Origin: Blautia_A aquisgranensis
GTDB lineage: Bacteria; Bacillota; Clostridia; Lachnospirales; Lachnospiraceae
Assembly: GCF_040096615.1 (NCBI RefSeq)
Contig: NZ_JBBMEJ010000002.1
Location: 289,795 to 353,794 of the forward strand
Length of the DNA: 64,000 bases
Direction: 5' to 3'
A program made the translations under genes and the position numbers. Shown piece by piece: positions 8,500-17,500 of this stretch (positions within the stretch are counted from its first letter, which is position 1; every line of letters begins with the position of its first letter). The notes under the pieces were generated by a model. The model ran no database searches and was not told the origin of the DNA. It was given only the letters and a program-made list of their open reading frames with translations.

Positions 8500-9699
8500 A
8501 TGAAAGGAAAAACACAACAGGATATTGACTGGAAAGAGATACTGTATCTTGCATGCTTATGTGTATATATTATAACTTTTACAATGGTTAGAAACGGCAG
8601 AATATTAACTTATGTTCATCCGGTGAGCTGGGAGCAGTATGTTACATTTGTTCATGTGATTAATGGACTGCTTGTGGTGAAGATTATATTTGATATAGTA
8701 GAAGAGCCACGGATCATAGGGCTGATCGCACTGACGGAAGCTGTTGGTTTTATAGTATACAGACATAATTCTTCTGATATAATTCTTGCCATATTCTGGT
8801 TTTTGTGTGCCAGCAAAAATGTGCGGCCGAGAAAAATTACAGAATGTCTGTTCTGGAGTCATATTGTCGGCTTTATGATCATGACATTCCTGGGTCTGAT
8901 AGATGTTGTTCCATTTGGAAGAACTGTAAAGATCGGACACAAAACAGTATCCTATGCATTTGGATTTTCACACCCTAATGTAGCAGCGGCCAAGATCTTT
9001 CAGATTGTTTTACTGTACTGGCTTTTAAGAAAAGGCAGACTGATGCTGAAGCATTATATCGGAATTATAGTTGCAATGGCAGTTGTTAAAGTAGTTACGG
9101 ACTGCAGTACGGTTCTGATGCTTATGGGACTTCTGCTGGTGATTACGGTACTGTATAATTTACCTGGTGCCAGAGGATTTCTGAACAGAAACATTAACAG
9201 AGTAAGGAATGTATTTCTGACGTGCTATCTGGGAATTCTGGGAATAATGATTGGATTCTGCTGTTTTTGCAAAAATGAAAAAATATTTAAGGTGCTTGGG
9301 ACATTTGGAGCACGTATTTCCCAGGCAATCAAATACTATAAATATTATGGGCTTTCGTTATGGGGACAGCCTTTGATGGATTACAAATCAAATCCGGAGG
9401 GATACAAAAAACTGGGGTTATATACATTGGATAATGGTTATATGCATTTGCTGCTTGCGTTTGGAATTGTACTGTTTCTTTACATTATCTTTTTACATGT
9501 TGGAACAATATGGTGGATGTTCCGGAGAAGACGTCTGGATTATGTGATCGTGTATGCAATGTTCTTTAGTTATGGATTTCTTGAGACAAACGTGATCCGT
9601 ACAGGTATGAACTTTACTTTGTTTTATCTGTTTGGATTTATCTGGGAATATTATGATACAAAAATTTCCCGGAAAAATAAATCCATATTAAAAAGCTGA
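8500..9699 (+). CDS. O-antigen polymerase/ligase-like membrane protein (paralogue C)
   Basis: 399 residues, polytopic. ATG 8500 is preferred over GTG 8488 because GTGAGGA lies at the right distance before it. Related to paralogues A and B: SYAFGFSHPNVAAAKIF, FGARISQAIKYYKYYG and LDNGYMHLLLAFGIVLF occupy the same relative positions. Last gene of the operon; its stop is 7 bp from the convergent gene ending at 9707, and no hairpin terminator is visible in between. Probable role in joining or attaching glycan units at the outer face; exact activity unknown. Confidence 0.68.
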   Translation: MKGKTQQDIDWKEILYLACLCVYIITFTMVRNGRILTYVHPVSWEQYVTFVHVINGLLVVKIIFDIVEEPRIIGLIALTEAVGFIVYRHNSSDIILAIFWFLCASKNVRPRKITECLFWSHIVGFMIMTFLGLIDVVPFGRTVKIGHKTVSYAFGFSHPNVAAAKIFQIVLLYWLLRKGRLMLKHYIGIIVAMAVVKVVTDCSTVLMLMGLLLVITVLYNLPGARGFLNRNINRVRNVFLTCYLGILGIMIGFCCFCKNEKIFKVLGTFGARISQAIKYYKYYGLSLWGQPLMDYKSNPEGYKKLGLYTLDNGYMHLLLAFGIVLFLYIIFLHVGTIWWMFRRRRLDYVIVYAMFFSYGFLETNVIRTGMNFTLFYLFGFIWEYYDTKISRKNKSILKS

Positions 9700-9706
9700 G
9701 AAAGCA

Positions 9707-9973
9707 TCAATCTTCCTCAATGACCTGAATCTCCAGATAATCGAATTCAATCTGTTCAATGAAATTGTCCTGATAAAAACGGGCTTTATCATGTTTCTTA
9801 AAATCTTTCACGGTAGCGTCCAGCCAGATCGGATTGCCGAGATCCAGCTGATAGCAGATTTCCTCGAGACCGTGGAAGATTTTATGCGTTCTTGTATCAT
9901 TACTGTCATCGCAGACAACTGTATCTGTGAGCATGTGATTGTCTTTCCAAATTTTTCCCCATAAACGGAACAT
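9707..9973 (-). CDS. conserved small protein of unknown function
   Basis: 88 residues starting MFRLWGKIWKDNHMLTD. The start at 9973 is chosen because AAAGGAG lies 7 bp upstream on the minus strand; a longer in-frame start has no such site. Charged, soluble, no membrane helix. It contains THKIFHGLEEICYQLDLGNPIW and ends in an acidic tail (EIQVIEED). It follows the DUF1413 gene by 41 bp and is probably cotranscribed from the palindromic promoter at 10320-10348. I do not recognise a characterised family. Confidence 0.7.
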   Translation of the reverse strand: MFRLWGKIWKDNHMLTDTVVCDDSNDTRTHKIFHGLEEICYQLDLGNPIWLDATVKDFKKHDKARFYQDNFIEQIEFDYLEIQVIEED

Positions 9974-10014
9974 AACATTTCTCCTTTTTGAAACTGCCAC
10001 AGGCGGCAGAGATA

Positions 10015-10266
10015 TTAAAGTTTTTTATAGATCTGCTGATTCTGAGGTGTTTTATTCAGTGCAAGCAGAACAGAAGAACCAGTCTCGTTTTTGGAATAAG
10101 CGAGAACCATAGAACCTAATTTTGTACGGTTGCCCTTCTGGATCCGGTTCCATTCAAATCCTCTGAAAAGTTCTCTTACTGTGAAAACTTCTCCTAGCTC
10201 TACATCATCGAGTGTTCTTACGACAATATCAAACAAATCCTGTAATGAAGTATTCTCATTTACCAT
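10015..10266 (-). CDS. DUF1413-family protein
   Basis: 83 residues from ATG 10266, chosen for the AAAAGGAG upstream. VELGEVFTVRELFRGFEWNR and KGNRTKLGSMVLAY match the DUF1413 pattern (FTLKDLF...W..I....R..LG). These are small cytosolic proteins of unknown role found in Clostridia and Bacilli, sometimes near restriction or toxin genes. It is first in a two-gene minus-strand operon under a strong promoter with a palindromic operator. Function not assignable. Confidence 0.75.
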   Translation of the reverse strand: MVNENTSLQDLFDIVVRTLDDVELGEVFTVRELFRGFEWNRIQKGNRTKLGSMVLAYSKNETGSSVLLALNKTPQNQQIYKKL

Positions 10267-10319
10267 ACGTATTCTCCTTTTTCGATTAATTGCACTCATC
10301 TGCTGCGGTTCGTAATCAC

Positions 10320-10348
10320 ATTATAGCTACTAGCTATATGCTTGTCAA
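10320..10348 (-). promoter_or_regulatory. sigma-A promoter of the DUF1413 operon with embedded operator
   Basis: On the minus strand TTGACA (10348-10343) and TATAAT (10325-10320) are both perfect consensus and 17 bp apart. A perfect 17-bp palindrome, TATAGCTACTAGCTATA (10322-10338), covers most of the -10 and spacer. A dimeric repressor bound there would block polymerase. Confidence 0.85.
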
Positions 10349-10411
10349 TATAAAAAATCAGAAAATTTTTCTCTTGTACAGGAAACAGTGCATTTAACAG
10401 GCGCGCTTTTG

Positions 10412-10440
10412 TTGACTAATGTGTAAAAATCCTCTATAAT
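10412..10440 (+). promoter_or_regulatory. sigma-A promoter of the aconitase-family gene
   Basis: TTGACT (10412-10417) and TATAAT (10435-10440) are separated by 17 bp. The leader to ATG 10488 is about 40 nt and contains GGAGG. Confidence 0.88.
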
Positions 10441-10487
10441 AAACCCAATTATGAAAAAATGAATCATTACAGATTGGAGGAACCGAA

Positions 10488-12746
10488 ATGAAACTTTACG
10501 ATACAGGCGTTTATCTTCAGAACGGTCATGATATCATTCCTGAAGATCAGGCGAATCTGCCGGTAGCGAAAGAAGAGGCTGCTAAGAATACCATCGCATA
10601 TTCTATTCTCAAGGCTCATAATAAATCCGGCAATATGGAGAAGCTTCAGATCAAATTCGATAAACTGACTTCCCATGATATTACATTTGTAGGAATCATC
10701 CAGACTGCAAGAGCTTCAGGACTTGAGAAGTTCCCGGTACCATATGTACTGACCAACTGCCATAACTCCCTTTGTGCAGTAGGCGGAACCATCAACGAAG
10801 ATGACCACATGTTCGGACTTACCTGTGCGAAGAAATATGGCGGAGTTTATGTACCACCTCATCAGGCAGTTATCCATCAGTTTGCAAGAGAGATGCTTGC
10901 AGGCGGTGGAAAAATGATTCTCGGTTCCGATAGTCATACAAGATACGGTGCACTGGGAACCATGGCCATGGGCGAAGGTGGCCCTGAGCTGGTTAAACAG
11001 CTTCTCTGCCAGACATACGATATCAATATGCCGGGCGTTGTTGCCATCTATCTGAAGGGCACTCCGCGTCCGGGCGTAGGACCGCAGGACGTTGCACTGG
11101 CTATCATTGGAGAGGTTTTTGCCAACGGCTATGTGAAGAATAAGGTTATGGAGTTCGTAGGACCTGGAGTTGCCAATTTAAGTGCGGACTTCCGTATCGG
11201 AATCGACGTTATGACAACCGAGACAACGTGCCTTTCCTCAATCTGGCAGACAGACGAGAAGATCGAAGAGTTCTATGCGATCCACGGAAGACCGGAGGAT
11301 TATAAAGAACTGAAACCAGGCAGTGTTGCATATTATGACGGATGCGTTGAGATCGATCTCGGCGAGATCAAACCAATGATCGCAATGCCGTTCCATCCAA
11401 GCAATACCTATACCATCGATGAGCTGAAAGCAAACCTGGACGACATTCTTGCAGATGTTGAGAAGAGAGCACAGGTAAGCCTCGATGGAAAAATTCCTTT
11501 CACCTTAAGAGATAAGGTAGTTGACGGCAAGCTTTATGTTGACCAGGGAATCATTGCAGGCTGCGCTGGTGGTGGATTCGAGAATATCTGTGCAGCAGCA
11601 GACATCCTTAAAGGCAAAAACATCGGACATGATGCCTTTACTTTAAGTGTTTACCCGGCAAGTACTCCGATCTATATGGAGCTGGCTAAGAACGGCGTTC
11701 TTGCAGAGCTGATCGGAACAGGTACTGTTGTGAAAACTGCATTCTGCGGACCGTGCTTTGGTGCCGGAGATACACCAGCCAACAATGCGTTCAGTATCCG
11801 ACACACAACCAGAAACTTCCCGAACCGTGAAGGCTCCAAGATCCAGAACGGTCAGATCTCTTCTGTTGCACTTATGGATGCACGTTCCATTGCTGCAACA
11901 GCTGCCAATAAGGGATTCCTTACATCAGCAGAGGAGTTTGAGGGAAGCTATTCCGAGCATAAATATTACTTCGATAAATCCATCTACGAGAACCGTGTAT
12001 TTGACAGCAAGGGCGTAGCAGATCCAAGCGTTGAGATCCAGTTTGGCCCGAACATCAAGGACTGGCCGGAGATGGCTGCACTTGCAGATAACCTGATCCT
12101 GAAAGTTGTTTCCGAAATTCACGATCCGGTTACAACAACAGACGAGCTGATTCCATCCGGTGAGACATCCTCTTACCGTTCCAATCCGCTTGGACTTGCA
12201 GAGTTCACACTGTCCAGAAAAGATCCGGAATATGTAGGCCGAGCAAAAGCGATCCAGGTAGCTCAGAAAGCGATCCAGGAAGGCAACTGCCCGGCAGAAG
12301 CAGTACCGGAGCTGAAACCGGTGCTTCAGACTATCAACAAAACATATCCGGATGTGGACAAGACCAACCTTGGTGTAGGAAGCACTATCTTTGCAGTAAA
12401 ACCAGGTGATGGTTCCGCCAGGGAGCAGGCAGCATCCTGCCAGAAAGTACTCGGCGGCTGGGCAAACATTGCAAATGAATATGCAACCAAGAGATACCGT
12501 TCCAATCTGATCAACTGGGGAATGCTTCCATTCCTGATCCCGTCCGGTGAGCTTCCGTTCAAGAACGGCGATTATCTGTTCTTCCCGGGAATCCGCAAGG
12601 CAGTAGAAGAGAAAGCAGATGTGATCAAAGGTTATACAGTTGACGGCGATACACTGAAAGAATTCGACGTTACACTTGGAGAACTGACAGATGATGAGAG
12701 AGAAATCATTCTGAAAGGCTGTCTCATCAATTATAATCGTAAATAA
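10488..12746 (+). CDS. aconitase-superfamily hydratase
   Basis: 752 residues, full length for the family. Aconitases interconvert citrate and isocitrate through a [4Fe-4S] cluster. The three cluster ligands are visible as Cys359 (AGCAGGGFENI) and Cys420/Cys423 (FCGPCFGAGDTP). The substrate-loop motif GSDSHTRYGALGTMAMGEGG is also present. The C-terminal swivel domain begins around residue 600. The protein may be a true aconitase or a paralogous hydratase of the YbhJ type; the sequence alone does not separate these. Monocistronic, with its own promoter and terminator. Cytosolic. Confidence 0.85.
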   Translation: MKLYDTGVYLQNGHDIIPEDQANLPVAKEEAAKNTIAYSILKAHNKSGNMEKLQIKFDKLTSHDITFVGIIQTARASGLEKFPVPYVLTNCHNSLCAVGGTINEDDHMFGLTCAKKYGGVYVPPHQAVIHQFAREMLAGGGKMILGSDSHTRYGALGTMAMGEGGPELVKQLLCQTYDINMPGVVAIYLKGTPRPGVGPQDVALAIIGEVFANGYVKNKVMEFVGPGVANLSADFRIGIDVMTTETTCLSSIWQTDEKIEEFYAIHGRPEDYKELKPGSVAYYDGCVEIDLGEIKPMIAMPFHPSNTYTIDELKANLDDILADVEKRAQVSLDGKIPFTLRDKVVDGKLYVDQGIIAGCAGGGFENICAAADILKGKNIGHDAFTLSVYPASTPIYMELAKNGVLAELIGTGTVVKTAFCGPCFGAGDTPANNAFSIRHTTRNFPNREGSKIQNGQISSVALMDARSIAATAANKGFLTSAEEFEGSYSEHKYYFDKSIYENRVFDSKGVADPSVEIQFGPNIKDWPEMAALADNLILKVVSEIHDPVTTTDELIPSGETSSYRSNPLGLAEFTLSRKDPEYVGRAKAIQVAQKAIQEGNCPAEAVPELKPVLQTINKTYPDVDKTNLGVGSTIFAVKPGDGSAREQAASCQKVLGGWANIANEYATKRYRSNLINWGMLPFLIPSGELPFKNGDYLFFPGIRKAVEEKADVIKGYTVDGDTLKEFDVTLGELTDDEREIILKGCLINYNRK

Positions 12747-12761
12747 AATATGATATATTTT

Positions 12762-12800
12762 GCAGACCGGCAGGCATTTCAGGCTCCGGTCTGCTTTTTG
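12762..12800 (+). terminator. intrinsic terminator after the aconitase-family gene
   Basis: GCAGACCGG (12762-12770) pairs with CCGGTCTGC (12786-12794), followed by TTTTT. Confidence 0.9.
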
Positions 12801-12840
12801 TTTCAGTGATATAAAAGAAAAAAACAGTGTTAATGATGAA

Positions 12841-12869
12841 TTGCTGAAAATACATGAATATGATATTAT
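12841..12869 (+). promoter_or_regulatory. probable promoter of the SipW-type surface protein
   Basis: TTGCTG (12841-12846) and TATTAT (12864-12869) with a 17-bp spacer, about 50 bp before the first codon. Confidence 0.5.
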
Positions 12870-12917
12870 ATTCTATAAAAGTGTAATAAAAAAGTACACC
12901 TTGACGAATATAGAGAA

Positions 12918-13850
12918 ATGGAGGTGCCTATTATTTCTGATGAAGTAAATAAATCAGATATATCCAGCAGGAAAAAACTGAAAGGCAGACTTACTACAGG
13001 CACAGTGGCACTCCTTATTGCATTGCTTGCAGTGATTTCAGCAACATATGCATGGTATGTATATAATACAAGCCGTCATACAACAAAAGTCCGTATGGCA
13101 GCGGGCGCAGGTGTCAATCTGCAGATCAGTAATTCATACAGTGGAACATATGGATCAGCCGCTGTGCTGGACAGCTTTTCGGGGAGACTGAATCCTGTAT
13201 CAACCAACCGGATCAGCGGAGGATTCCAGAAAGTCCTGGGTTTTACCAACGGAACAGAGAATCAGAGCAATCTGGTGGCCAGCCTTTTTGGGAAAGGAGA
13301 CTATAGTGATTACTATAAGACCAGTCTGTTTCTGAGAACAAATGGAAATTCTACAGATATATACATAGCGGATATCGGTTTTGAGGACAGCGACGAGAAG
13401 AATCCCATATCATCAGCAATCCGTGCAGGTTTTGTGGTACACAGAACAGGAAGAGACTAGCCGGCTCAGGGTGAATATATTTTTGCCATAAGCAATAAAA
13501 AAAATCCGGAGGCAGATTACAATACTGCAAGAGGAAAAGAAGGGGATGTGCTGGATTGCACGAAGACAGACGGAAAATTAAAACCAGTAGCAGTGACTTA
13601 TCCATATATTTATGCTACTACTTATACCGATCAGAATAGTCAAAACTGGATAGCCACGAAGGTTGGAAAGAACTATGAAGTTTCATCTGGCACACAAAAA
13701 ATTGCTTCTTCCGTAGGGTATGATGGCGTAAAAATGCGTGTTTATATCTGGATGGAAGGTACCGATGCTGATTGTGTCAATAATGCAGCAGCAGAAGACC
13801 CGGCAACTTATAACGTAAATGTAAAACTGGCAGGTATTTCTGCTGAATAA
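12918..13850 (+). pseudogene. SipW-dependent-type exported protein interrupted by in-frame TAG
   Basis: One continuous frame of 310 codons is broken by TAG at 13458-13460 and reads on as PAQGEYIFAISNKKNP to TAA 13848-13850. The N-terminus has the SipW-type signal: basic residues, TVALLIALLAVISATYAWYV, then a beta-rich domain as in TasA/camelysin-like proteins. Both halves keep coding character, so a single CAG-to-TAG change is the simplest cause. Other genes here end in TAG normally (30456, 43443), so readthrough is not expected. The start is uncertain: GGAGG falls just inside the first codons, allowing a start a few codons later. No SipW peptidase gene lies nearby. Confidence 0.7.
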
Positions 13851-13872
13851 GACAGCAAATATAAATTGAAAG

Positions 13873-13900
13873 GTCATGGCAGAGCCATGACTTTTCTTTT
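13873..13900 (+). terminator. intrinsic terminator
   Basis: GTCATGGC (13873-13880) and GCCATGAC (13884-13891) with a 3-nt loop, followed by TTTTCTTTT. Confidence 0.85.
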
Positions 13901-13966
13901 ATCCTAATTTTCCCTATTATCTACTATCCCCAATCTCCTCCACGCATTTTCGGTACATCTGCTGAA

Positions 13967-13994
13967 TTGCTATTTCCCCGACTTCTGGTATAGT
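13967..13994 (+). promoter_or_regulatory. possible promoter in the 13.9-14.3 kb gap
   Basis: TTGCTA (13967-13972), 16-bp spacer and TGG-TATAGT (-10 at 13989-13994, extended). It would drive the 26-codon ORF at 14038. Confidence 0.4.
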
Positions 13995-14037
13995 CATGTA
14001 ACTGAAAAGAGAACTTCAGAAGGGAGAAATGCAATAT

Positions 14038-14118
14038 GTGAAAAAAACAGGATATCATATGGGAGCAAAGTACGCTAATAACAAAGCAAATACAAGCAAT
14101 AAAAATGGAATTCCCTAA
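14038..14118 (+). CDS. possible 26-residue peptide, unknown function
   Basis: GTG start behind AAGGGAG, encoding a basic, Asn/Lys-rich peptide (MKKTGYHMGAKYANNKANTS, then NKNGIP). It is the only plausible frame in the gap between the terminator at 13900 and the riboswitch promoter at 14335. It could be a decayed gene start. No family recognised. Confidence 0.25.
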   Translation: MKKTGYHMGAKYANNKANTSNKNGIP

Positions 14119-14171
14119 ACCAGAACTCCACTTTATATTATTTCTTCAATAATATCTTCATATAAAAAAAT

Positions 14172-14210
14172 ATCTCCCCTGGGGCACATCGTTGAGAGGT
14201 GCGGGGAGTC
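14172..14210. other. hairpin of unknown role
   Basis: CTCCCC and GGGGAG pair at the ends, with an inner GCAC/GTGC helix. No T-run follows, so it is not a standard terminator. It lies in the 440-bp gap before the c-di-GMP riboswitch; the rest of that gap shows nothing else clear. Confidence 0.35.
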
Positions 14211-14248
14211 CTGTTAATATTACTATATGTATAACAGATAATAATATC

Positions 14249-14262
14249 AATGTGCAAAATAG
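14249..14262 (+). repeat. 14-bp direct repeat, upstream copy
   Basis: AATGTGCAAAATAG, identical to 22122-22135. The two copies bracket the riboswitch-kinase cassette; the flanks are also similar (AAAATTCAT against AAATTTAT). Confidence 0.5.
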
Positions 14263-14334
14263 CCAAAATTCATCCTAATCCCTGACAATGCAACCTGACA
14301 TACGCAAAATACACGGATTTTCTATCCAACATTA

Positions 14335-14363
14335 TTGACGTATGAAAAACTTCATGGTATTTT
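14335..14363 (+). promoter_or_regulatory. promoter of the riboswitch-kinase operon
   Basis: TTGACG (14335-14340), 17-bp spacer and TATTTT (14358-14363), preceded by TGG. Transcription would begin about 20 nt before the aptamer. Confidence 0.65.
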
Positions 14364-14390
14364 ATTTTTGATAAAAATGGAAATTATTTC

Positions 14391-14480
14391 AAGGCAAACC
14401 TGCTGAAAGGCAGGGACGCAAAGCCAGAAGGGGCTAAAATCAGTGTGATGTTAAAGAAATATAGTAGGGACGCTGGCAGG
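14391..14480 (+). ncRNA. cyclic di-GMP-I (GEMM-I) riboswitch aptamer
   Basis: The conserved core is present: GGCAAACC, then a helix CCTGC/GCAGG (14399-14403 with 14410-14414) closed by a GAAA tetraloop, then GGGACGCAAAGCC and GGGGCTAAA. The second helix is CAGTGT (14441-14446) with ACGCTG (14470-14475). This is the classical GEMM-I architecture with tetraloop and receptor. It lies in the leader of the hybrid kinase gene at 14574. Confidence 0.88.
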
Positions 14481-14501
14481 TTTTAGAAGGTGTCCTTTTT
14501 T
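14468..14501 (+). terminator. riboswitch-controlled intrinsic terminator
   Basis: GGACGC (14468-14473) pairs with GTGTCC (14490-14495), followed by six T. Bases 14470-14473 also belong to the aptamer's second helix, so the two structures exclude each other. Ligand binding should favour readthrough (ON switch); this logic is inferred. Confidence 0.75.
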
Positions 14502-14573
14502 GTATGCAAAAATGGATAAGAAAACTGGCAGGGACGGGTTCTCTGTATATAGATAAAAGCAGGATAACGAAGC

Positions 14574-17500
14574 ATGAAACAGAGTGAGGATTTTTATAAA
14601 ATGGGAAATTATGAAGACAAAATATATTCTTTAAGTGAGACTGTACCGGGACAGACACAGGCCATGTCACAGGCAGTACAGAAAACACTGGAAAATAATG
14701 GCGGGGTAGGCATAATGACAGGATATTATGACCAAAACCTGTCTGTTTTATCTGTGAGCAATCTGCTGTTACATAGTACAGGATATACATTCGACTCTTT
14801 TATGAAGCAGACAAACGGCTCATTGAAAAATTTCTTTTATGGCGAGGAAGATATACTGGATCGAGATCGTTTTTTGCAGCTTCACGGAGCAGGGGAATCA
14901 CAGATCCTTACAGCAGACGGTACAGTGAATAATGTACGGCTTTATAAAGAAGATGCGACAGATGAGGCGGGCAGACAGATCTGGGTTATGTCCGTACAGG
15001 TCAACTGGGATCATGTAAATCTGGCACTGCTCAATGAGGCTATCTGTTCCGGCTTCTGGTATTTTGACTGTGACGAAAACAGTGAGATTGTGAATGCAAA
15101 CTGGAGTCATGAATTCCGAAAAATGCTTGGCTATCATGACACTTTGGACTTTCCGAATAAACTGGAATCCTGGTCAGATCTTCTGCATCCACAGGATAAA
15201 GAAAGAGTAATGGTGCAGCTTCAGGCGGCAATTAAGGATAAGACGAACCAGATAAAATACCAGGTAGAGTATCGTATGAGAATGAAGGATAATCAATACC
15301 AGTGGTTTCGGGCATCGGCAGAAGTAATACGCCGTCTGGATGGTTCTGCCAGCAGGATTGCCGGGATTTTTATTAACATTGATGGGGAGAAAAAAGAAAT
15401 CATGCAGGCACAAAAATCTGCTGCTTTCCACCGGGCTTTTACGAAAGCAGATCTGTGCGAGTATTATGTGAATCTGGAAGCGAATACTTTTGATACCTTT
15501 AAGGTTGAAACATCCCTGATGACAGTCTTTGAACAGAGTCATACATGGGATGAACTGATCCGGCATTTTGTGGATTCCTATGTTGTGGAGAAAGATAAGA
15601 AGGCGGTATCCTCTTTTTACGACCGTGGTTATATTGCAGAAAGGCTGAAGGGTCTGGAAACCGAATTGGCTTTGGAGTGCCGTATCACTCTGAATGGAGA
15701 AGAACGATGGGTCCGTAATGTGATCATACGCGGCGAGATAGAGGATTCAGAATATGCCATGATCTTTCTGCGGGATATCACAGAGACAAAGGTGGAGAGT
15801 GCACGGCATCTGCAGATGGCAGCGGATAATGCTTCCATGGAGCAGCTGATCCAGAGTATTGTGCGTCTGGTTGACCGTTTTGTTGTCTGTGATCTGGAAA
15901 ATGACAGGTATGAATTCTACAATCTGAATGGACAGATGATATATAAACCTCTGGGATTTTATCATGATTTTCAGATGCAGGTTCTTGAAAAATATAAGAC
16001 ACTGGAACCATTGGAAGCTATAGATATCCTGATAGCCCCGGATAATATCCGGAAAAAACTGAAAAGTGAAAATGATATTTATAAGTTTGAGTATTGCAGC
16101 CAGGATGAAAAGACTTATAAGATCGCTTCTTACATACCCCTGGAATGGGAGGATGGAAAACTGGTAAAAGTATTGCTGGCATCCATGGATGTGACACAGG
16201 AGAAAAAAGCAGAGATTGAATCCCGTCAGGCACTGAAAGAGGCTTACTGTTCTGCAGAAAATGCTAATCGTGCGAAAACAGAATTCCTTTCCAATATGTC
16301 CCATGATATCAGGACACCGATGAACGCTATTGTCGGTCTGACAGCGATCGCAGGAGCAAATATTGAGAGTCAGGAGAGAGTTATTGAATGTCTCAGCAAG
16401 ATTACAGAATCAAGTCGCCATCTGCTGGGGCTGATCAATGAAGTGCTGGATATGGCACGTATCGAAAGCGGAAAAATGACGCTGGCACAGGAAGATTTCA
16501 ATCTGTCAGAACTGGTGGATAATCTTATTACGCTTACGAAACCGGTGCTTGATGAACATAAACATAATTTTGATATACATATTAATCACATTGAACATGA
16601 GGATGTCTGCGGTGACAGTCTGAGGATTCAGCAGGTGTTTGTGAATCTGATGAGTAATGCGATCAAGTATACACCGGATGGTGGGAATATTATTTTTTCC
16701 ATAGAGGAAAAGCCAAATGGATTTTCAGAGCTTGGATGCTATGAATTTACGATTGAGGATAATGGAATCGGTATGTCACCGGAATTCCAGAAAATCATGT
16801 TTGATCCTTTCAGCCGTGCAGATGATCACCGGACAACCAGAGTTCAGGGAACTGGTCTGGGAATGGCGATCAGCAGAAATATTGTTAATCTGATGAATGG
16901 TAATATTAAAGTGGAGAGCACCTTACATAAGGGAACCAGAATTACGGTAACGATTTACCTGGAGCTTCAGGAAAAAGAAAAAGCACAGGACAAAAATCTG
17001 ATGAATCTTCCTGTTCTGGTTGTGGATGATGATAAGACATGCTGTGAAAGTACAGTTGCCACACTGAAAGAAATCGGTATTACAGGTGAATGGGTTCTCT
17101 CCGGCAGAGAAGCCGTTGAGCGTTGTTATGCACACCACGAGTTGAAGTGCGATTATTTTGCTGTTATTCTGGACTGGAAGATGCCGGATATGGATGGAAT
17201 AGAAACTGCCAGACAGATCCGGAAGCGTATAGGTAAAGAGATTACCATCATTGTACTGACATCTTATGAATTCAGCGAGATTGAAGAAGAAGCAAAGGCT
17301 GCAGGTGTAGATGCTTTTATTGCAAAACCGCTGTTCCGTTCCAGGCTGACGGCAACATTGCGGCAGTTTACTTCGGACAGAAAAGAAAAAGCAGCAAGAA
17401 ATTATCTGCAGAAGCTGTCAGAAGCAGATTATACAGGAAAAAGAATTCTGGTGGTTGATGATAATGAGTTAAACAGAGAAATTGCTGTTGAAATTTTACA

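Noticed and set aside
13458..13460. TAG as a pyrrolysine or suppressor codon
   Set aside because: TAG ends other intact genes here (30456-30458, 43443-43445) and no suppression signal is seen; a point mutation is simpler.
14526..14549. Partial match (GGGACGGGTTCTCTG) to the RAYT end repeat
   Set aside because: Too short and imperfect, and it lies in the kinase leader without a hairpin; treated as chance.
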